NCBI GenBank assembly: GCA_905178155.1
Contig: CAJINV010000014.1
Span: forward strand, 2,203,923 to 2,267,922
Source of the DNA: Amoebophrya sp. A120
Lineage: Eukaryota > Sar > Dinophyceae > Syndiniales > Amoebophryaceae
Direction: 5' to 3'
Length of the DNA: 64,000 bases
Made by a program: the position numbers and the translations under genes. A model generated the notes under the pieces. It was not told the origin of the DNA. It did no database searches and saw only the letters and a program-made list of their open reading frames with translations. The number at the start of each line of letters is the position of its first letter. Position 1 is the first letter of the stretch. Positions 41,116 through 53,831 of this stretch are shown here, in pieces.

Positions 41116-43604
41116 CGCGAGAAACAAAACAAAGACAAAAACATTTTTTGGACGTGCATAACAAACTTGACTAGTCGCGGCCAAAGGTAGTTCCGCTACA
41201 GCTAGTCTTACAAACAACAAACAAAAACACAACGATGAACATCGTCGTCTGTCCCGTGCTCCGCTGCAAGAGCATCCATTTCCATTAGTACCTGCTGTGT
41301 CGATTGGTTTTCCCGCGAAACCTCGGGTAAGCAAACGCCTGCTGCAGCAGCTGGTGTTGTAGTCCCGGAGCAAAGCCACCAGTGCTCGCCGCGAACGCGG
41401 CAAAAAGTGCTGATTTCGTGCTGGTCCTCGTGCGGGGCATCATCTTGTACTTTCCGCTCCTACTTACGGTAACGGCTGGTGTTACTCTACGGAGAGTGGA
41501 TTTTGATGAAGCAGTAGCACATTGGTAAAAAGACATCTTCATCTTCTGCCTGGATGTAGTACCCCTTGCAGTTCTGCTTCGTCGTCGGTCCAGCAGTTGA
41601 GCAGGAGGAGAAGCAGGCGTGGACGAGGAACTCGATGTTGTTGTAGTTTTTGTCTCTAAGATCTTGCACACCGGCAAGGCGCCTTGAAACGATGGTGGTA
41701 AAACCTCCGAGCAAGGTGAAGCTGACATTTTGATATGCCTCTCAACACCACGCAGCTATTTGATGTTCCTGAAACTTCGACACTGGTGACTTGTTCGAAG
41801 ACGGAAGACCACAATCTCGTCAGAGTCCGCGGGCGCGGCGTACTTGGAAAATATTATATCTTTTTTTCACTTACTAGCACAAGAACCTCTTCCTTCACTA
41901 CACCTGCTCCTGCGGTGTCTAGTGCTGTGTGGTACGTTAAGGTTACGTTGAGATCAAGATGGAACAAAGCCTCTGCTGGATGCAAGAACTACTGATCGAG
42001 CTGCTGGACTTCGAGCAACAAGCTCCAGTCAACACGGCCAACATACAGACAGAGTAAAGATCGATTCGATGTCTCATCAATCTCAATCTCTCTGGTTTCG
42101 GGTCTTCTCTCTACGAAAAAGGAAACGACAAGACTACACCTTGGCTGTAGAACCAAGACCCTTGCGATCTTCACGAGAAACGGACATATTCCCGGCGACG
42201 ATTTAGATTTTTCAGAGCGTACGACTTGGACTTCAGACGATGCACAACAATTGTTCAGAATTGTTCAGGAGTCTAGGCACCATTGATAATATCACGGAAA
42301 AAACCGAATCTGTACGTAGAGAATTGATGTCTTCTTAAATGCAGGAGGCGCGGGGTCAGCCAGCCAGCACCGCACGCTAGGAACAAACGCGAGATGATAG
42401 CCGCGCTCATGTTCATCTCGTCCAGCAAAAATTGCGCAGCTTGCTTTCAACAGCGCAAGCATTTCTAGATGGTTTTTTTGAGGGGGATGAATGACATACT
42501 TCCGTAAAAAGGGGCTTTCTACTCAGAGCCTCTGAGGTCCGCGACCAAAGAGGTGTCAAGAAGACAGGAGAGTCATTCGCCCTCTGTTTCGATAGATTTT
42601 TCTTCTTTTCGCAAACATAAGTAGAAAAAAGGTTTTTGGAGCTGCTGCTTTCCATTTCGCTTTCCACTTGCACCAATGGACTGACATGATAAATGAAGTA
42701 GGGTCTGTGTCAATATGTGAATAAAATGTAGTAAACTACCTACCAGGTTCAGCCGCACTTGCTCGATGTTCGACGCAGATAAACTAGAAGTTTGCGTTAA
42801 CGCGGACTTGTCACTAGTTTATGCCAGTGAAAATGTGCAGATCTATGTGATGGTCGCTGACAAAGAGAATCATAGCTGTCGCATCCATGTTGAAAATATT
42901 GAGGTAGGTACTTACTAGTCGCAAAATTTCATGAAAGTGAAGCTGACATGGATTGTACAAGGGCTACTAAATTTTCATCACGAATAACACAATACCACAA
43001 CGAACTATGGTGAATATATGCTCAAACTGCGGGGTTTGTCGCGACATATCCTGAAGAATCAATGTCAATGGGGCGGGCCTAGCAAAAACGAAGTTCGTGA
43101 GCTCGATGCACTTCTTTGCGAAAAAAAGATGCTGTCAATATGGTAAAAAGAGAAGCCTCCGGTGTTCCTGGTTGCAGCCGTTTTTGCAGATGTTCTTGAA
43201 GCGTTGTTTTCAAATGAAGCCATTCGTTGTTGTTGTTCATCACGAATAAAAATGAGAAGAATACGACTAGCGTGCGTTGAGCTCGTTTAGAACGATCTCC
43301 CACGCAGCATAGACCGATTGACATACTTGTTAGAAGTAAGCAGAAGCACGAAAATGATCATGGCACTGAAAGACGAGACATGGAAGTGTATTATAGTTAA
43401 TGAGGAGGTTTTTGTTTTTTAGGGTCATCAATTATACAAGCGCCGGCGGTTTGCTCCATCTTTCTCGCCGTTCCAAAATCGTCTGCGAAACTGTTCGCAA
43501 GATTAGTGAAAGACTCCGGGATGTTGAAGTGTCTCAGCCGCGCGTCGTTTAGCTTATGTTGATGAAAAAAACGTCAAAGCTTCCGAAGCCGAAGAGTTGT
43601 TCTT
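41116..43604. other. Mostly non-coding; one unsupported frame
   Basis: A 147-codon minus-strand frame (41728-41285, MSASPCSEVLPPSFQG) has Ser/Thr/Arg-rich composition. It could be an upstream exon or a chance frame; overlapping frames argue for caution. The rest (about 41.8-43.6 kb) is AT-rich with no recognised gene or repeat. Confidence 0.35.
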
Positions 43605-44768
43605 TTACAAATCAGCGTCAGCCGGCGCGGCTTCGGCTTCCGGAGCGGCAGCTTCGGGAGCGGCAGCCTCCGCCTCGGCCTCGCCTTCGGCCGGCGCGGC
43701 GGCGTCCTCGGAGACAACCTCCGGAACGCCGGACTCCAGCTCCTCGGAGACGGTAGCCTCGTCCTCCTCATCCATGGCGGCGGCGGCCTCGTCGTCCATC
43801 TCCGCCAGCGGGTCTTCCTCGGGCATCTCGCCTTCCTCGCCGCCCATCTCGCCCTGGAGCTGCGACATCATGTCCGCCGGAAAAACTTCCTGGAAGATCT
43901 CGGTCAGAGTCTCCGGGGGAAGAGTGGCAAGAACCTTGTCCAGCTTCTCCTCGGCACCCTCAACCTGCTCGCCGGCCAACTGTATAAGTAGGAATTCATT
44001 CAGTATAACGAAAGTAGAAGATGAGCTTGACCAGTAGAGTGGCTATAATTTCCATGCAGCCATGCAGCTGGTGGGGAACTACTTCGCTCTCCGTCAATTA
44101 TTAGTTTTTTACCTTAGTAGAAAAGCCTGAAATCTATATACCAGTCTCTTCAGGAGATCCTTGATTTCGGTGAGTTCTTCGGCAGAGGGCGGTGCTGGCT
44201 CGCTATCCATGTCATCCAGTTCCTCATCCTCGGACTTCTCTACTGCGGCCTTGGGTTCCTCCTCCTTTTCCTGAGTAGTTGCGGCAGCTTCAGCCTGTTC
44301 CTCAGAAGTAGCGACTTCAGCCTGTTCAGCATCCTGAGGGGTGGTTGTCGTGGTTTCGGTCGATGTTTCGGCCGCCACAGCCTCCTTCAACTCCGCATCA
44401 ACCTCAGTGCGCAGGGCCGCGTCGACGTCTGGTGTTTTTTTGGCATGCGAAATTGCATCGGTAGATCATGCTTTCTGTAGCCATGCGATCCTGCAGTGCG
44501 AGTGCTGCTCCTCTTTATCTTGCAAGACATCAAAAGCAAAAGCAGGAAAATAAGTTTTCTGAATAATCAACTCAACTACAATTTGTTGCAACAACATGCT
44601 GGTCGTGCGCAACGCAGCATATTAACAGCTGATTTCATCTGTGATGAAGAGAGAAGCAGCATTATTATAGTACTTACCCGTGGCGGCAGGAGTGCTGATC
44701 TCAGCCCGGACGAAAGTGGCGAGGACAGCGGCGGAAGCGCCGACAGCAAACTTGGAGAAGGCAACCAT
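43605..44768 (-). CDS. Small acidic secreted protein, three exons (250 residues)
   Basis: Exons 44768-44678, 44428-44142 and 43979-43605. Both introns (249 and 162 nt) are canonical GT-AG, with GTAAGT at the first donor, and phases 1 and 0 match. The N-terminus MVAFSKFAVGASAAVLATFVRA is a textbook signal peptide. The mature chain is very rich in Glu/Ala (AETSTETTTTTPQDAEQAEV; PAEGEAEAEAAAPEAAAPEAE), with short helical, possibly folded parts (SAEELTEIKDLLKRL; ATLPPETLTEIFQEVFPADM). It is probably secreted or lumenal and disordered, with a calcium- or cation-binding composition. No family recognised. These introns lack the introner ends, in contrast to other genes here. Confidence 0.8.
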
Positions 44769-46135
44769 TTTGTTTGGTGTTGGGTTTTTAGAGATGAAAA
44801 TACGATGAAATCGAGTCGTTGAACAAACTTGTTGAAAAGGTTCTTGGATAAATCCAGGCTTCAAATCACGGAGCAAAAACTACTTTGAAGAACAGAAGGC
44901 TGTCGTTAGTATTTTCGTTTGGTTTTATTCGGTTCGTTGGTCAAAACAAGTTAGTATCGCGGTGTAAATGGGTTTAATTTCAAAGAACGATCAAGTCGTG
45001 TGTGCGATTCGTTAACAAGTTGTGGACAGGTTGTCGTCAAAAGTAGAGTGGCTGGTCATTTACGATAATTTTAATTTGTTCCTATGATCATGATCGTTCT
45101 ACAATAATTTTCTCGTACGTGGCAGTGCAGGATCGGTGTATGCGAGAGTAAGGATTTTTCAGTCGTGGAACAGAACCTTCTTCTTCTTCTCTTCGCGTTT
45201 CCATTTTCACAACCCTCTCTTACTTTACTATCACGAGCAGCCGACAGCAGGTGCGCCACTAATTGTTGACGTGGTCTCACCGAGAAATATAATTTTAATT
45301 GCAATTCTTCTACTAACCGAGGTTTATCCTCTTCGACTTCATGCATGCACGTGACCGACAGTAATCTACTTTTGGAAAAGCCGAGACAGCAATTACTATC
45401 ACAGTAGAACTGGTACAACCGACAAGTTAGCAACACTTCTTGCACCGACGATACTCGGTCATACGTTCGGTCCCCGAGGAGCTGAAAACAATTGTTGCAC
45501 CCTACTGGTATGATCAAGAACTTCACGATTTTTTCGTAATACACATCATCAGAAGACACGACAGTAGAGACGAGACACAGGGCGAGACCACGTGTTGAGT
45601 TGCTGTTTTAGACTGGTGCTGGACCACGATAGAAGTGGGACTCTGCAACAATAATTAGGATTTTTGCTTTCTTTAAATTAGTGGTTCGTCCACTATGTTT
45701 AAACCTTGCAGTTTCAAGTGCAGCTTGAACATTCTTGTCACACGGTTTACACCAGTAAAATCCCATCTATAATGTTGTAGAAGAGAGCTCGCTTCACATG
45801 AAAATATCCATACACGATCGGAAAAAAGAACATACAAGAACTCTCAGAAGTGTAGTACTTACATGGCTCTACTTACAAATCAACCACTCAGCCACAGGTC
45901 GCGAAGAACGATCAACTTCAAGAAGATGAAAAAAAAACGCGGCAACCAGACGAGTGCAAGGACACACAAATCTTTAACAGCGCATCCTCTCCTGTATGTA
46001 GGTGGAGGGAGGACGAAGAGCTGTGTTGAGCATGATCCTCTTGTATTTTAATCCAGAACATCAAACCTGCTGAAGAAAAGAAACGCCAGCCTCAGGTGCG
46101 GCTTGATTCCAAAGCGACGCGTCTCGAAGAAGACT
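44769..46135. other. Intergenic, one weak frame
   Basis: Should hold the promoter of the secreted-protein gene and the 3' end of the next gene. A 162-codon minus-strand frame (45559-45071) is Cys/Arg-rich without motif or clear start and is not called. No repeat family is seen. Confidence 0.4.
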
Positions 46136-49100
46136 TTATCGTTTTTTTCTTCTCCCGGGCGGTTTCCACTCCTCATCACCACTGTCGCTATCGTCCTCGC
46201 TTCCGCTGACAATCCAGCTGAGCGTTCTTTTCTTCTTTTTCTTCTTAGGGTTGGTTACTCCACCTGCGGCCTTACCAGCCAGCGCTTTGGGTTTCTTCTG
46301 ACCGCCTCCGAGTGGAGCTGCTGCTCCTACCTTCGATACTTTCGGTTTCGCGGTACTAGCTGCTGTTGCGCCGCCAGCAGCAGGCGAATCTTCTTCTTTT
46401 CCCGCCTTGTTCTGCCCGCCCTTCTTACCTTTCCCCTTTGCGAGCAGTGCCTGCTCTTTCAGCATCTTGGACTTCAACACGCTGGCCTTTTGGTTGCTGG
46501 TGAAGTTCGGAAATAGAATCTTGATTGCCGCATTGTAGTCCTTTTCCGCCTCGGTCACAGCCTGTATCCCGACCTTGTTCAGCTTCTCATCCAGGCGAAA
46601 GTACCGCTTCTTCAGCTTTTTGATGTACCTCTTCGGCATGGTAAACTGGTTCGCGCACCGCACACAGGTCCGGTTGAAACACTCCTGCAGCACCTGGAGG
46701 GCGGCGAGGGGAAGGTTCTTAAGCGGTTTTTCTTTTTGTTCCATTTTCTCTCTACTGCTGCAGCTTCCCGATCTGCTCGCAGCCTGAAGATGTTCATCTC
46801 TGGAAGAAGTTCTCGATGCTGCAGTTGATGCACGGGACGACGATGCAGATAAACGCGAGGAACCCGCCGAGGACACGGTATACTCGTGAAAGTGCAAGCG
46901 AAAGTGCTCGGAAATTTGAAAAAACGTCATCTCCGGGTTCAGGTCGAGGAGTTGATGCATTTTCAGCTGGACCGCAGACCGGTCTAGTGGTGGATCTGGT
47001 TGAAGATTTATTGGCTGAAGAGTCTGTGCCTGCGCAGCTCCCCCCTCGTCCATCATTTTTTCCTCCTTCTGCTGCACAATCCTCGCGCGCTCCAAGTCGT
47101 GGTGCTGCAGGCTGTGGTTGAGCTGTTGAAGCGGAAGCGGTAGGGGTCGAGTTCTCTCCGTTTCTAGGGGTTTCATAGACGCGGTTCTTGTGAAGGTGAT
47201 CTCATCTTCATCGTCTTTGATCGGAAGCACCGTTGCTTCGCCATCCGCACTAACTGCAATGCGCGGCGGGGGACGTCGACCTCCGGGGGTAGGCTTCTGT
47301 CGAAGACCAGAGATGGTTGTGCCAGAAAGCTCCGCCTTCCTCTTAGCCTCTTTTTGCAACGTGACACAATCCCGGCCCTGGAACAGCGTCGGTGTGCGCA
47401 GACGACATCCCGGCTCGTTTAAAACTGTGTAGTACCGCATGTGCTCGCACTGGTCTTTCAGTTTGTGCATCGGCGTATGCAACACAAATCTACATCTACC
47501 GCAGCACAACTCATTGAAAATACGTCTTCAGAAATTTTGACTACAACCTTCAGAGCCGGAGACAAAAATTGTTGTCCTACTAGGAGAATAGCAAAATTTT
47601 TGTCATGCTTGACTCTGGGACAGCGACAGTGTGAAAAAGACTCCGTTTCTCCTTCTACGTCGTGCTCGTGTTTTACGGTAAATCCATAATGAATTCTCTC
47701 TGCATACGGAAACGGAGATACATGTTTTGACGGTTTGGGCAACACAGCCAGCTTTTCCCGACTCGCCGCCGCGTCGTCGTCGACCAAAGTCTTTTGCCCG
47801 GGCCGATCGGAGGTTGTGACAATGTGCGCGGGGTCGACACAGGTTTTATGCATTACAAAAGTATTGTATCGTACTCGTATAAATGCATTACGTATTTCCT
47901 CAACAGCATGAGAGAGAAAATTTGTAATGCTGATTTACCTCAAGAAAAAGATTTGTAATGCATGTTTGCAATACGAGTACGATACTTTTGCACAGGATAG
48001 GTTTTCAATAACTGCAAATCCTCCACCCCCAAAATCCCCACAAAGCTGTGCGGGTCGAAGGAGTAGCGGCCGTGGCAAATACCCCGGTACTCCGGGCGGT
48101 GGTAAATATGCAGAAATTTGGGCAGCTTCTTCCGCGAAGGCAGCTGCCGCCGCCGCCCGAACCCCCGGCCTCGGCGAGCGACCGTCTTTTTGCCGTTTAT
48201 TTTCCTACTGTAATCGATGAACACCGTGCCGTTGAGTTGCGCCATACGACTGAGGAACGAGGGCCGGAGAAAACCTTGGTAGATGTGCCGGTTGCTCGCG
48301 TCGTACCAGTATTTGTTGGGCTCCTCCTGGAGAACGTGCGTAGTTGCGTCGGGCGGACGCGCAGGTACAACTTGTACAGCAGAAGACGAGGCGGAGCTGC
48401 AGCTGCGTTTTGATGTCAACGTGGCTTGGTTCTTTTGGCGAACCCCGAGGACCACCGGAGGTTTATTGTGCCGCGCACTTGAGGAAGACGATGTTGATAC
48501 GAAACCGACGAATTTTTGCCCCGTGGTCCGGGCCCGGGGCCTTTTCAGCGAAGTAGAAGTACTTATTGAGGCACCTCCAGAGGGCATCAATCCAGAGGGC
48601 GGAAGTTGTCCTGCATATTGCGGAACAAGCACTGGTGGGGCCTGGAGCTGCTGTTGCGGCTGGATGAACTGGCGGCCAGAAAAAGCCGCTTGCGGCTCTA
48701 ATCCTCTTCCTGGTCTTGCAGTTGCACCTCCAGGTGGTGATCCTACTATGGGAGGCACGGCTGATTGCATTCCAGATACAGGAGCTTCAGCCGGCGGTCG
48801 TTGTACGGCACTGTAGTAGTTCGCAATCAGTCCCTGTTCGTAGTCCACCTTGCCACAGCTGACGCAGGTCTGCAACTTTTTCACCACCTGGTGCGGAGGT
48901 GGCGCCAGCGAAACATGGTGACCACCTGCTGCTGCTGCAGCCTCCGGACAAGTCAAATCAACACCGTTCCTCGCGGCTTTGCTTTCGCGCAAGGCGGCAA
49001 ACGCAGCGGAATACAGCTGTTTTTTCTTCAAAAATGGTTCACACGTAAAGGAAAGCTTGTTTGTTTTCACAAACCTCGCCAGCCCGGCTTTCCAGCGGCA

Positions 49101-52100
49101 CTCCCTGCAGAGCCGCGGCAAAAAGGCCCGGCCCAGCCCGGGGAGAAGCCGCGCTCCCGCAGCGTGTACCGGGGGGCAGTTGACTCCGGGGATGTTGAGG
49201 GTGGTCGTGTTGTCGAGCGTGCAAGACCGGGAAATTCTCCAATCATCCAAAGTTCTCAGGGAAAATGGTGGTCGCAAGAGTTGTGTCGTGTGCACTTCTG
49301 TACCTGGTTCCTTGTTATGATCCTCAAGAACCTCTCTCGCACTCCACAGTGCGGTCGACGACGGTTTTCGCAGATTACCGGAGGAAGATCTTGCTGAGGC
49401 AGCGGCCGCTCTGCTTGATGAAATTGAAGAAGAAGCTGGCTTCTTCGACGACGAATCATGAACAACATCCTGATCACCCTCCTCGTCAACGTCCTCAATA
49501 AGCTCAATTTGCGCCGTCCTCGGCCCATTGTTTTTACTCACAAGGGCCTTGTCGTTGCCGTTCTCAGCAGCTTCTAAAAACGACGACCCTGTACTCCTCG
49601 ACGTCATCCCGAGCTCTGGTGCGAAAGCGGCCTTGCAAAATTCCCTTATTAGAGCATGTTGGGCTTCGGCTTGTTGTGCGTCCAGATTGTCAAGAAGAGA
49701 ATCACAATCTTTATTCTGTTCATCGTCATCAGGCCGCGAAGTAGCAGATGCAGTGGACAACACGTCCTCCAATTGCAGCCCCCAGTCTTGCGGCGTTTTC
49801 CGCAGAATGCTGCTGCAGAAATCCTTAGCAAGCTCTAGTTCGCGTTGCTCTTCCAACCGCATCTTGGCATCTTCAGCATCTTGCTCCATATGTCGACGTG
49901 TAGTTTGTTGTACTACTATACTCAAACTTCCCGTACTGCCGGGCAGCAGAGCAGATGATGATGCTGGTGGTGAGCCTCTGCTGAGCCCTTCTCCTCGATG
50001 AGGTGTTTTCTGGCCTCTGCTTCCCCTCGCGGCGGCCTCCTTGAGCTGCATCAGCTGAGAAGCAGGCATGTTCTTCTTATCTGCGCGCTGGGGCGGCTCA
50101 AACTTCAAGCTCTTGCTGCTGCTAGTGCTCTTGCTCGAGGAGGGGCTGGGTTGCAAAGGCAAAGCTGAGGATGATGACGAGGAATTATTTTTCAGGATGC
50201 CTTTCAGTGGAGGTGGACGTGAGGCTGTGCTAGATGAAGTAGCCGTTTCTGATGTGTTCACTATTCCAAGTGAATCTTCAAACTTCGAAATGGACGACGA
50301 CGAGGAGGAAAAGCTGCTGCCGGGAAAACTATTCGAAGAAACTACTGTCGCTGTTGTTTCACCTTCTGAGAAACGTGAAACTGGAACTGGATGCGACGAA
50401 CTTGAAGAAGGAGCCGCTGAGACTAATTTTTCCGCCGCTGGCTGTATTGCAAGATGAGGTGCAGGAGCACGAAGACCACGACTTTGACCTGTATCCAGTT
50501 CTTCCGTAGTTGCATTCTGTTTCAGCAACACCGGCCCGCCCACATGAGGCAAGCACGTATTTTCCACATCTCCAAGGTCCCCGACCACCGAAAACGTCGC
50601 TGGTGCAGCTGCATCGGCGAACTTCACCGAGGGTCGGTCGGTTTTCTCTTGCAGCACGACCTGCTCGTCCTCTGCACCTGCAAACGGCGGCGGACAGGAC
50701 AGCAAAGATGATGAGCGAGAAGCTCCTGCACCCGAAGGACCGGCTGAGGTCAATACGGGCGATGACGAGGAACTAGAGGGTGCGAAGATTGCTGTTTCCT
50801 TCACAGCAACATCTGACATCTCCTCGTCCTCTTCCGTGACAGTCGGGAGCTGCGGGCGGTGCTTTTTCTTGTTCATGATCCTTGAAGATACGGACCGAGA
50901 GGTAGAGGATGCGGATCCGCTGCTTACAACTGACGCAGTGGAAGATGAAGAGAGCGCGTTACTGGCTTTTGCTGTCCCGTGGTCGGGCACCAGCTGCCCC
51001 CGTCTAGAAGCAGCAGCAGCAGCAGCAGCAGTCCCTGGTCTTGTATTTCCTGCGGACGCGACGGCGGCGAATGAAGGCACTTTGTTCGTCCCAACGGATT
51101 GCGCAGGGTTGTTTGCGGCGCCGGCCATCTGCCTTCGGGGCGAAGCAGTGCAACTGGATCTTGTCGAAGATTGTCCCTCTCGTTGTGCATATGCTTTCTC
51201 GTCCCCAATAATTTCAATTCCCATTTCCAGCGCAAGTTTTCTGTCCAGCTCTTCCTGAGTCCACCAAATCCCCTGAAACGGTCCGTCCTCCCGGTACGCC
51301 ATCTCCCGCACCTGTTCTTCTTTTTCCTTGTCCAAAAAGGCTTGCTGCAGGTCGTCTAATCGGCTGAAATTTTCCTCAACCCGGTCGAAATATCTCGCGT
51401 CAAACGCTTGCTGTCGCGGCTTGTCGGGGAGCGGCTTCACGGCGTGCTTGGAGGACAAGGGTTTTGTCTTTGTGTTCTCATTTTTGTTCTTTCTCCTAGT
51501 GTTCATCCTCGTCCTGCTTTCCGCACTACTGCTTCTGCCATGGGACGACCCGGCAGACGCGCTTCTTGAAGCTCCTGCTTTCGCGGTTGCTTTTGCCTTA
51601 GGCTTCGTGGTTTCCTTTCTGGTCCGCGTCCTACTAGCGGATGCGGAACTGCTGGCCTCAAGGTCTACACCTTCGTCCGCGTCTTCATCCGTTTCCATTT
51701 CCACGTCCAATAGATCTTTTCGTACCTTCATGGTTGTGTTCTGCCGCACCTTCAAGTCTTTCACAATCCACTCCCGCACGGACGCAGGCCAGTGAACCGG
51801 TACGTTCCTGTATCGTGGCTTTATTTTTGTAGAACCGTAGAAATGGTCGTCAGGATCGCTGGTCTCCGAGCAGGCACCATTTCTCTCTTCGGGACGACAA
51901 TGCTCTTTTGCAAGTTGTGTAGAAGGTGACGGTGAGGACCATGCATCCAGCCCTGCAGCTGCTGAGTTCTTGCCGTCTTCGTTTATTTTCATGTCAATGT
52001 CGTGGCTTGTTTCTGTTTGTCCGTCATCACGACCCCCCGCGACACTCTCTCTTTCCTCTTCCTCAACTCCGAGAACCTCCATCATTTTACGAAGCTCCTG

Positions 52101-53267
52101 CTCGTACGTAGCCTCCATCCAGAAGGGCTGACCACGGGGGCGGCTGTGTCTTGTGTGCCTAAAAGTAGGAGAAGGGGAACAAGAAGTGCCGGTAGGTGAT
52201 GAAGATCCGTGGCTTTTTGAAGACGACCTGTCTCTGTCGTAGTACTGTGGCTCGCCCAGAAGTCTCGAGGACACCTGCGCGAGGTAGTTTTTTGCCTTTC
52301 GTGGTTCGAGGCGATGTAGTTGATGACCTCCTGCGTGCTGAGCCGCGCTTGGATCATTTTCATCTCCAACTCGAAAAACTGGTGCGCGATCTTTCGCAGT
52401 CGTTTCCTCAACATGAATTTTTGCATCTTCGTCATCGTCCCCTCTCGGTGAGCTGGAGTGAGAGGAAGCTACAGAACAAGGATCCACTACTGCACGGCCA
52501 TCATCAAAATCAGAGTTTTTGCTTTGTCGTCTTTCCTCCCTCCGCAGATTTCGCGCCACAAAGTCCGCCTCAAAGCCCTGCAGTTCCCGCGCGAGGTTCT
52601 GCAATTTTGCCGACGTGACGCTGACCGTGCGTCGCTCCGCTTCCTGCTGGAGTTGCTCCTGGTCGTACTGGTGGATAACTGCCGGCGCGGAACCATGAGC
52701 CTTATTTGTTTTGCTTTTGCCCGAGGTAGTTTTTGATGAACAGGAGGAAGACGACGAGGAGGATGTTGCCACGCCGCCCGACGTCCTCTCTAAATACCTT
52801 TTGACGACGTCGTCCAGTCCGACAGCAGGTCCTCGCGGAGGTCGTGGACCAGCCCCTTTCACGAGAACTTGGTTTCTGGCGGCTCCTGGTTCTTGTACAT
52901 TCGGGTTACTTGTTCTTACCAGGAACTGCTGTTGATGATGCGGTGCAGCTGCTGCAGCTCGCTCAAGACCGTACAGTCCCCTCTGTTGCTGCGCTGGTGT
53001 GGCGTTTGCGGGATGCTGTAGGAGAACCGTGGCCCCCGCCGCCTCCACATCCGGCGGCAAAAGGAATCTTCCGTCGTACAGACCGTCGTGGCCAGCTTGC
53101 ACGAGGTTGCTCCCGTGAACTGTCGATGAAGGAAATCGAGGATCTGGTGGCCTGGGGCGCTTCTTGACGGAGGACGAGGAGCTGCTTGCTGCTTGATGTT
53201 CTGCGTCCGGGCCTCCTGTCTGCATCGACCGCTGCGGTTGGAGCGGCCGAAATGAGGATGAATCCAT
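46136..53267 (-). CDS. Giant low-complexity protein (about 2,268 residues) with Cys motifs
   Basis: Exon 1 (53267-48000, 1,756 codons), exon 2 (47841-47677, 55 codons) and exon 3 (47509-46136, 457 codons plus stop). The first interruption is an introner whose precise removal joins LLKT to CVDPAHIVTT. The second is a 167-nt GT-AG intron joining IHYGFT to LCCGRCRFVLHTPMHKLKDQ. Most of exon 1 is Ser/Arg/Glu-rich and disordered. Folded-looking parts lie near its end: PRLCRECRWKAGLARF, QTCVSCGKVDYEQG, a YWYDASNRHIYQGFLRPSF segment and a long basic segment before the junction. Paired Cys-x2-Cys motifs suggest zinc binding. Exon 3 contains NRTCVRCANQFTMPKRYIKK and ends in poly-Lys and acidic Ser tracts, typical of nuclear proteins. 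No family recognised. Confidence 0.65.
47847..47999. mobile_element. Introner family A, copy 3 (153 bp, TSD GGTTT)
   Basis: The left end is TATGCATTACAAAAGTATTG and the right end is the reverse complement of TATCCTGTGCAAAAGTATCG. GGTTT lies at 47842-47846 and 48000-48004. Excision plus one 5-mer joins exons 1 and 2 of the host in phase 0. No GT-AG pair fits. Confidence 0.85.
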
Positions 53268-53828
53268 TTTGACAGCGATTGCGGATCATGCGGGAGCGTG
53301 GTTAATTCAATGGCGTAGAGGCTTCTACGGCTAGGAGATAGAAAAGGAAATGTGCTACTTGTTGGTCTTAAACAAAAGAAAAAGACAGTACTAAGCTGCG
53401 CGACCTCGTGCAGCTGCAGCTCGTCCGCCACCTCATGTAGTAGCATGTCTGTACGTCTCGTAGTCGTAACTCTCTGAATAAACTCTAACTCATGAAAACC
53501 ATACGACCTGGTCGGGGTAGAAACAGATATATGCGGATGGATTGAACCAAAAGCAAAAATTAAGGGAAGGAAAACCAATTGCACACTAAAAACTTCAAGT
53601 TCAAAATAAGTAAACCAAACCCAGACAGGAAGAATTGGAGATGGATTCTAGCTCTCGACGACTGACACCACGACCAGGCCTGTTCTTGTTGCTCACACGA
53701 AGCCGTTACATTCGTGAAAGTTTTCTTTCATTTTTCTTTGTGGAGACCAGTGCAACTGCCAGCCACCTCGCCCAGGTCAGGTCTAAAGTCGAGGCGTGCG
53801 GCGACGCTCGACTATGAATGTAGAATCA
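53268..53828. other. Intergenic upstream of the giant gene
   Basis: Likely promoter/5' region of the minus-strand gene starting at 53267. No motif is claimed and no other gene is seen. Confidence 0.4.
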
Positions 53829-53831
53829 TTA

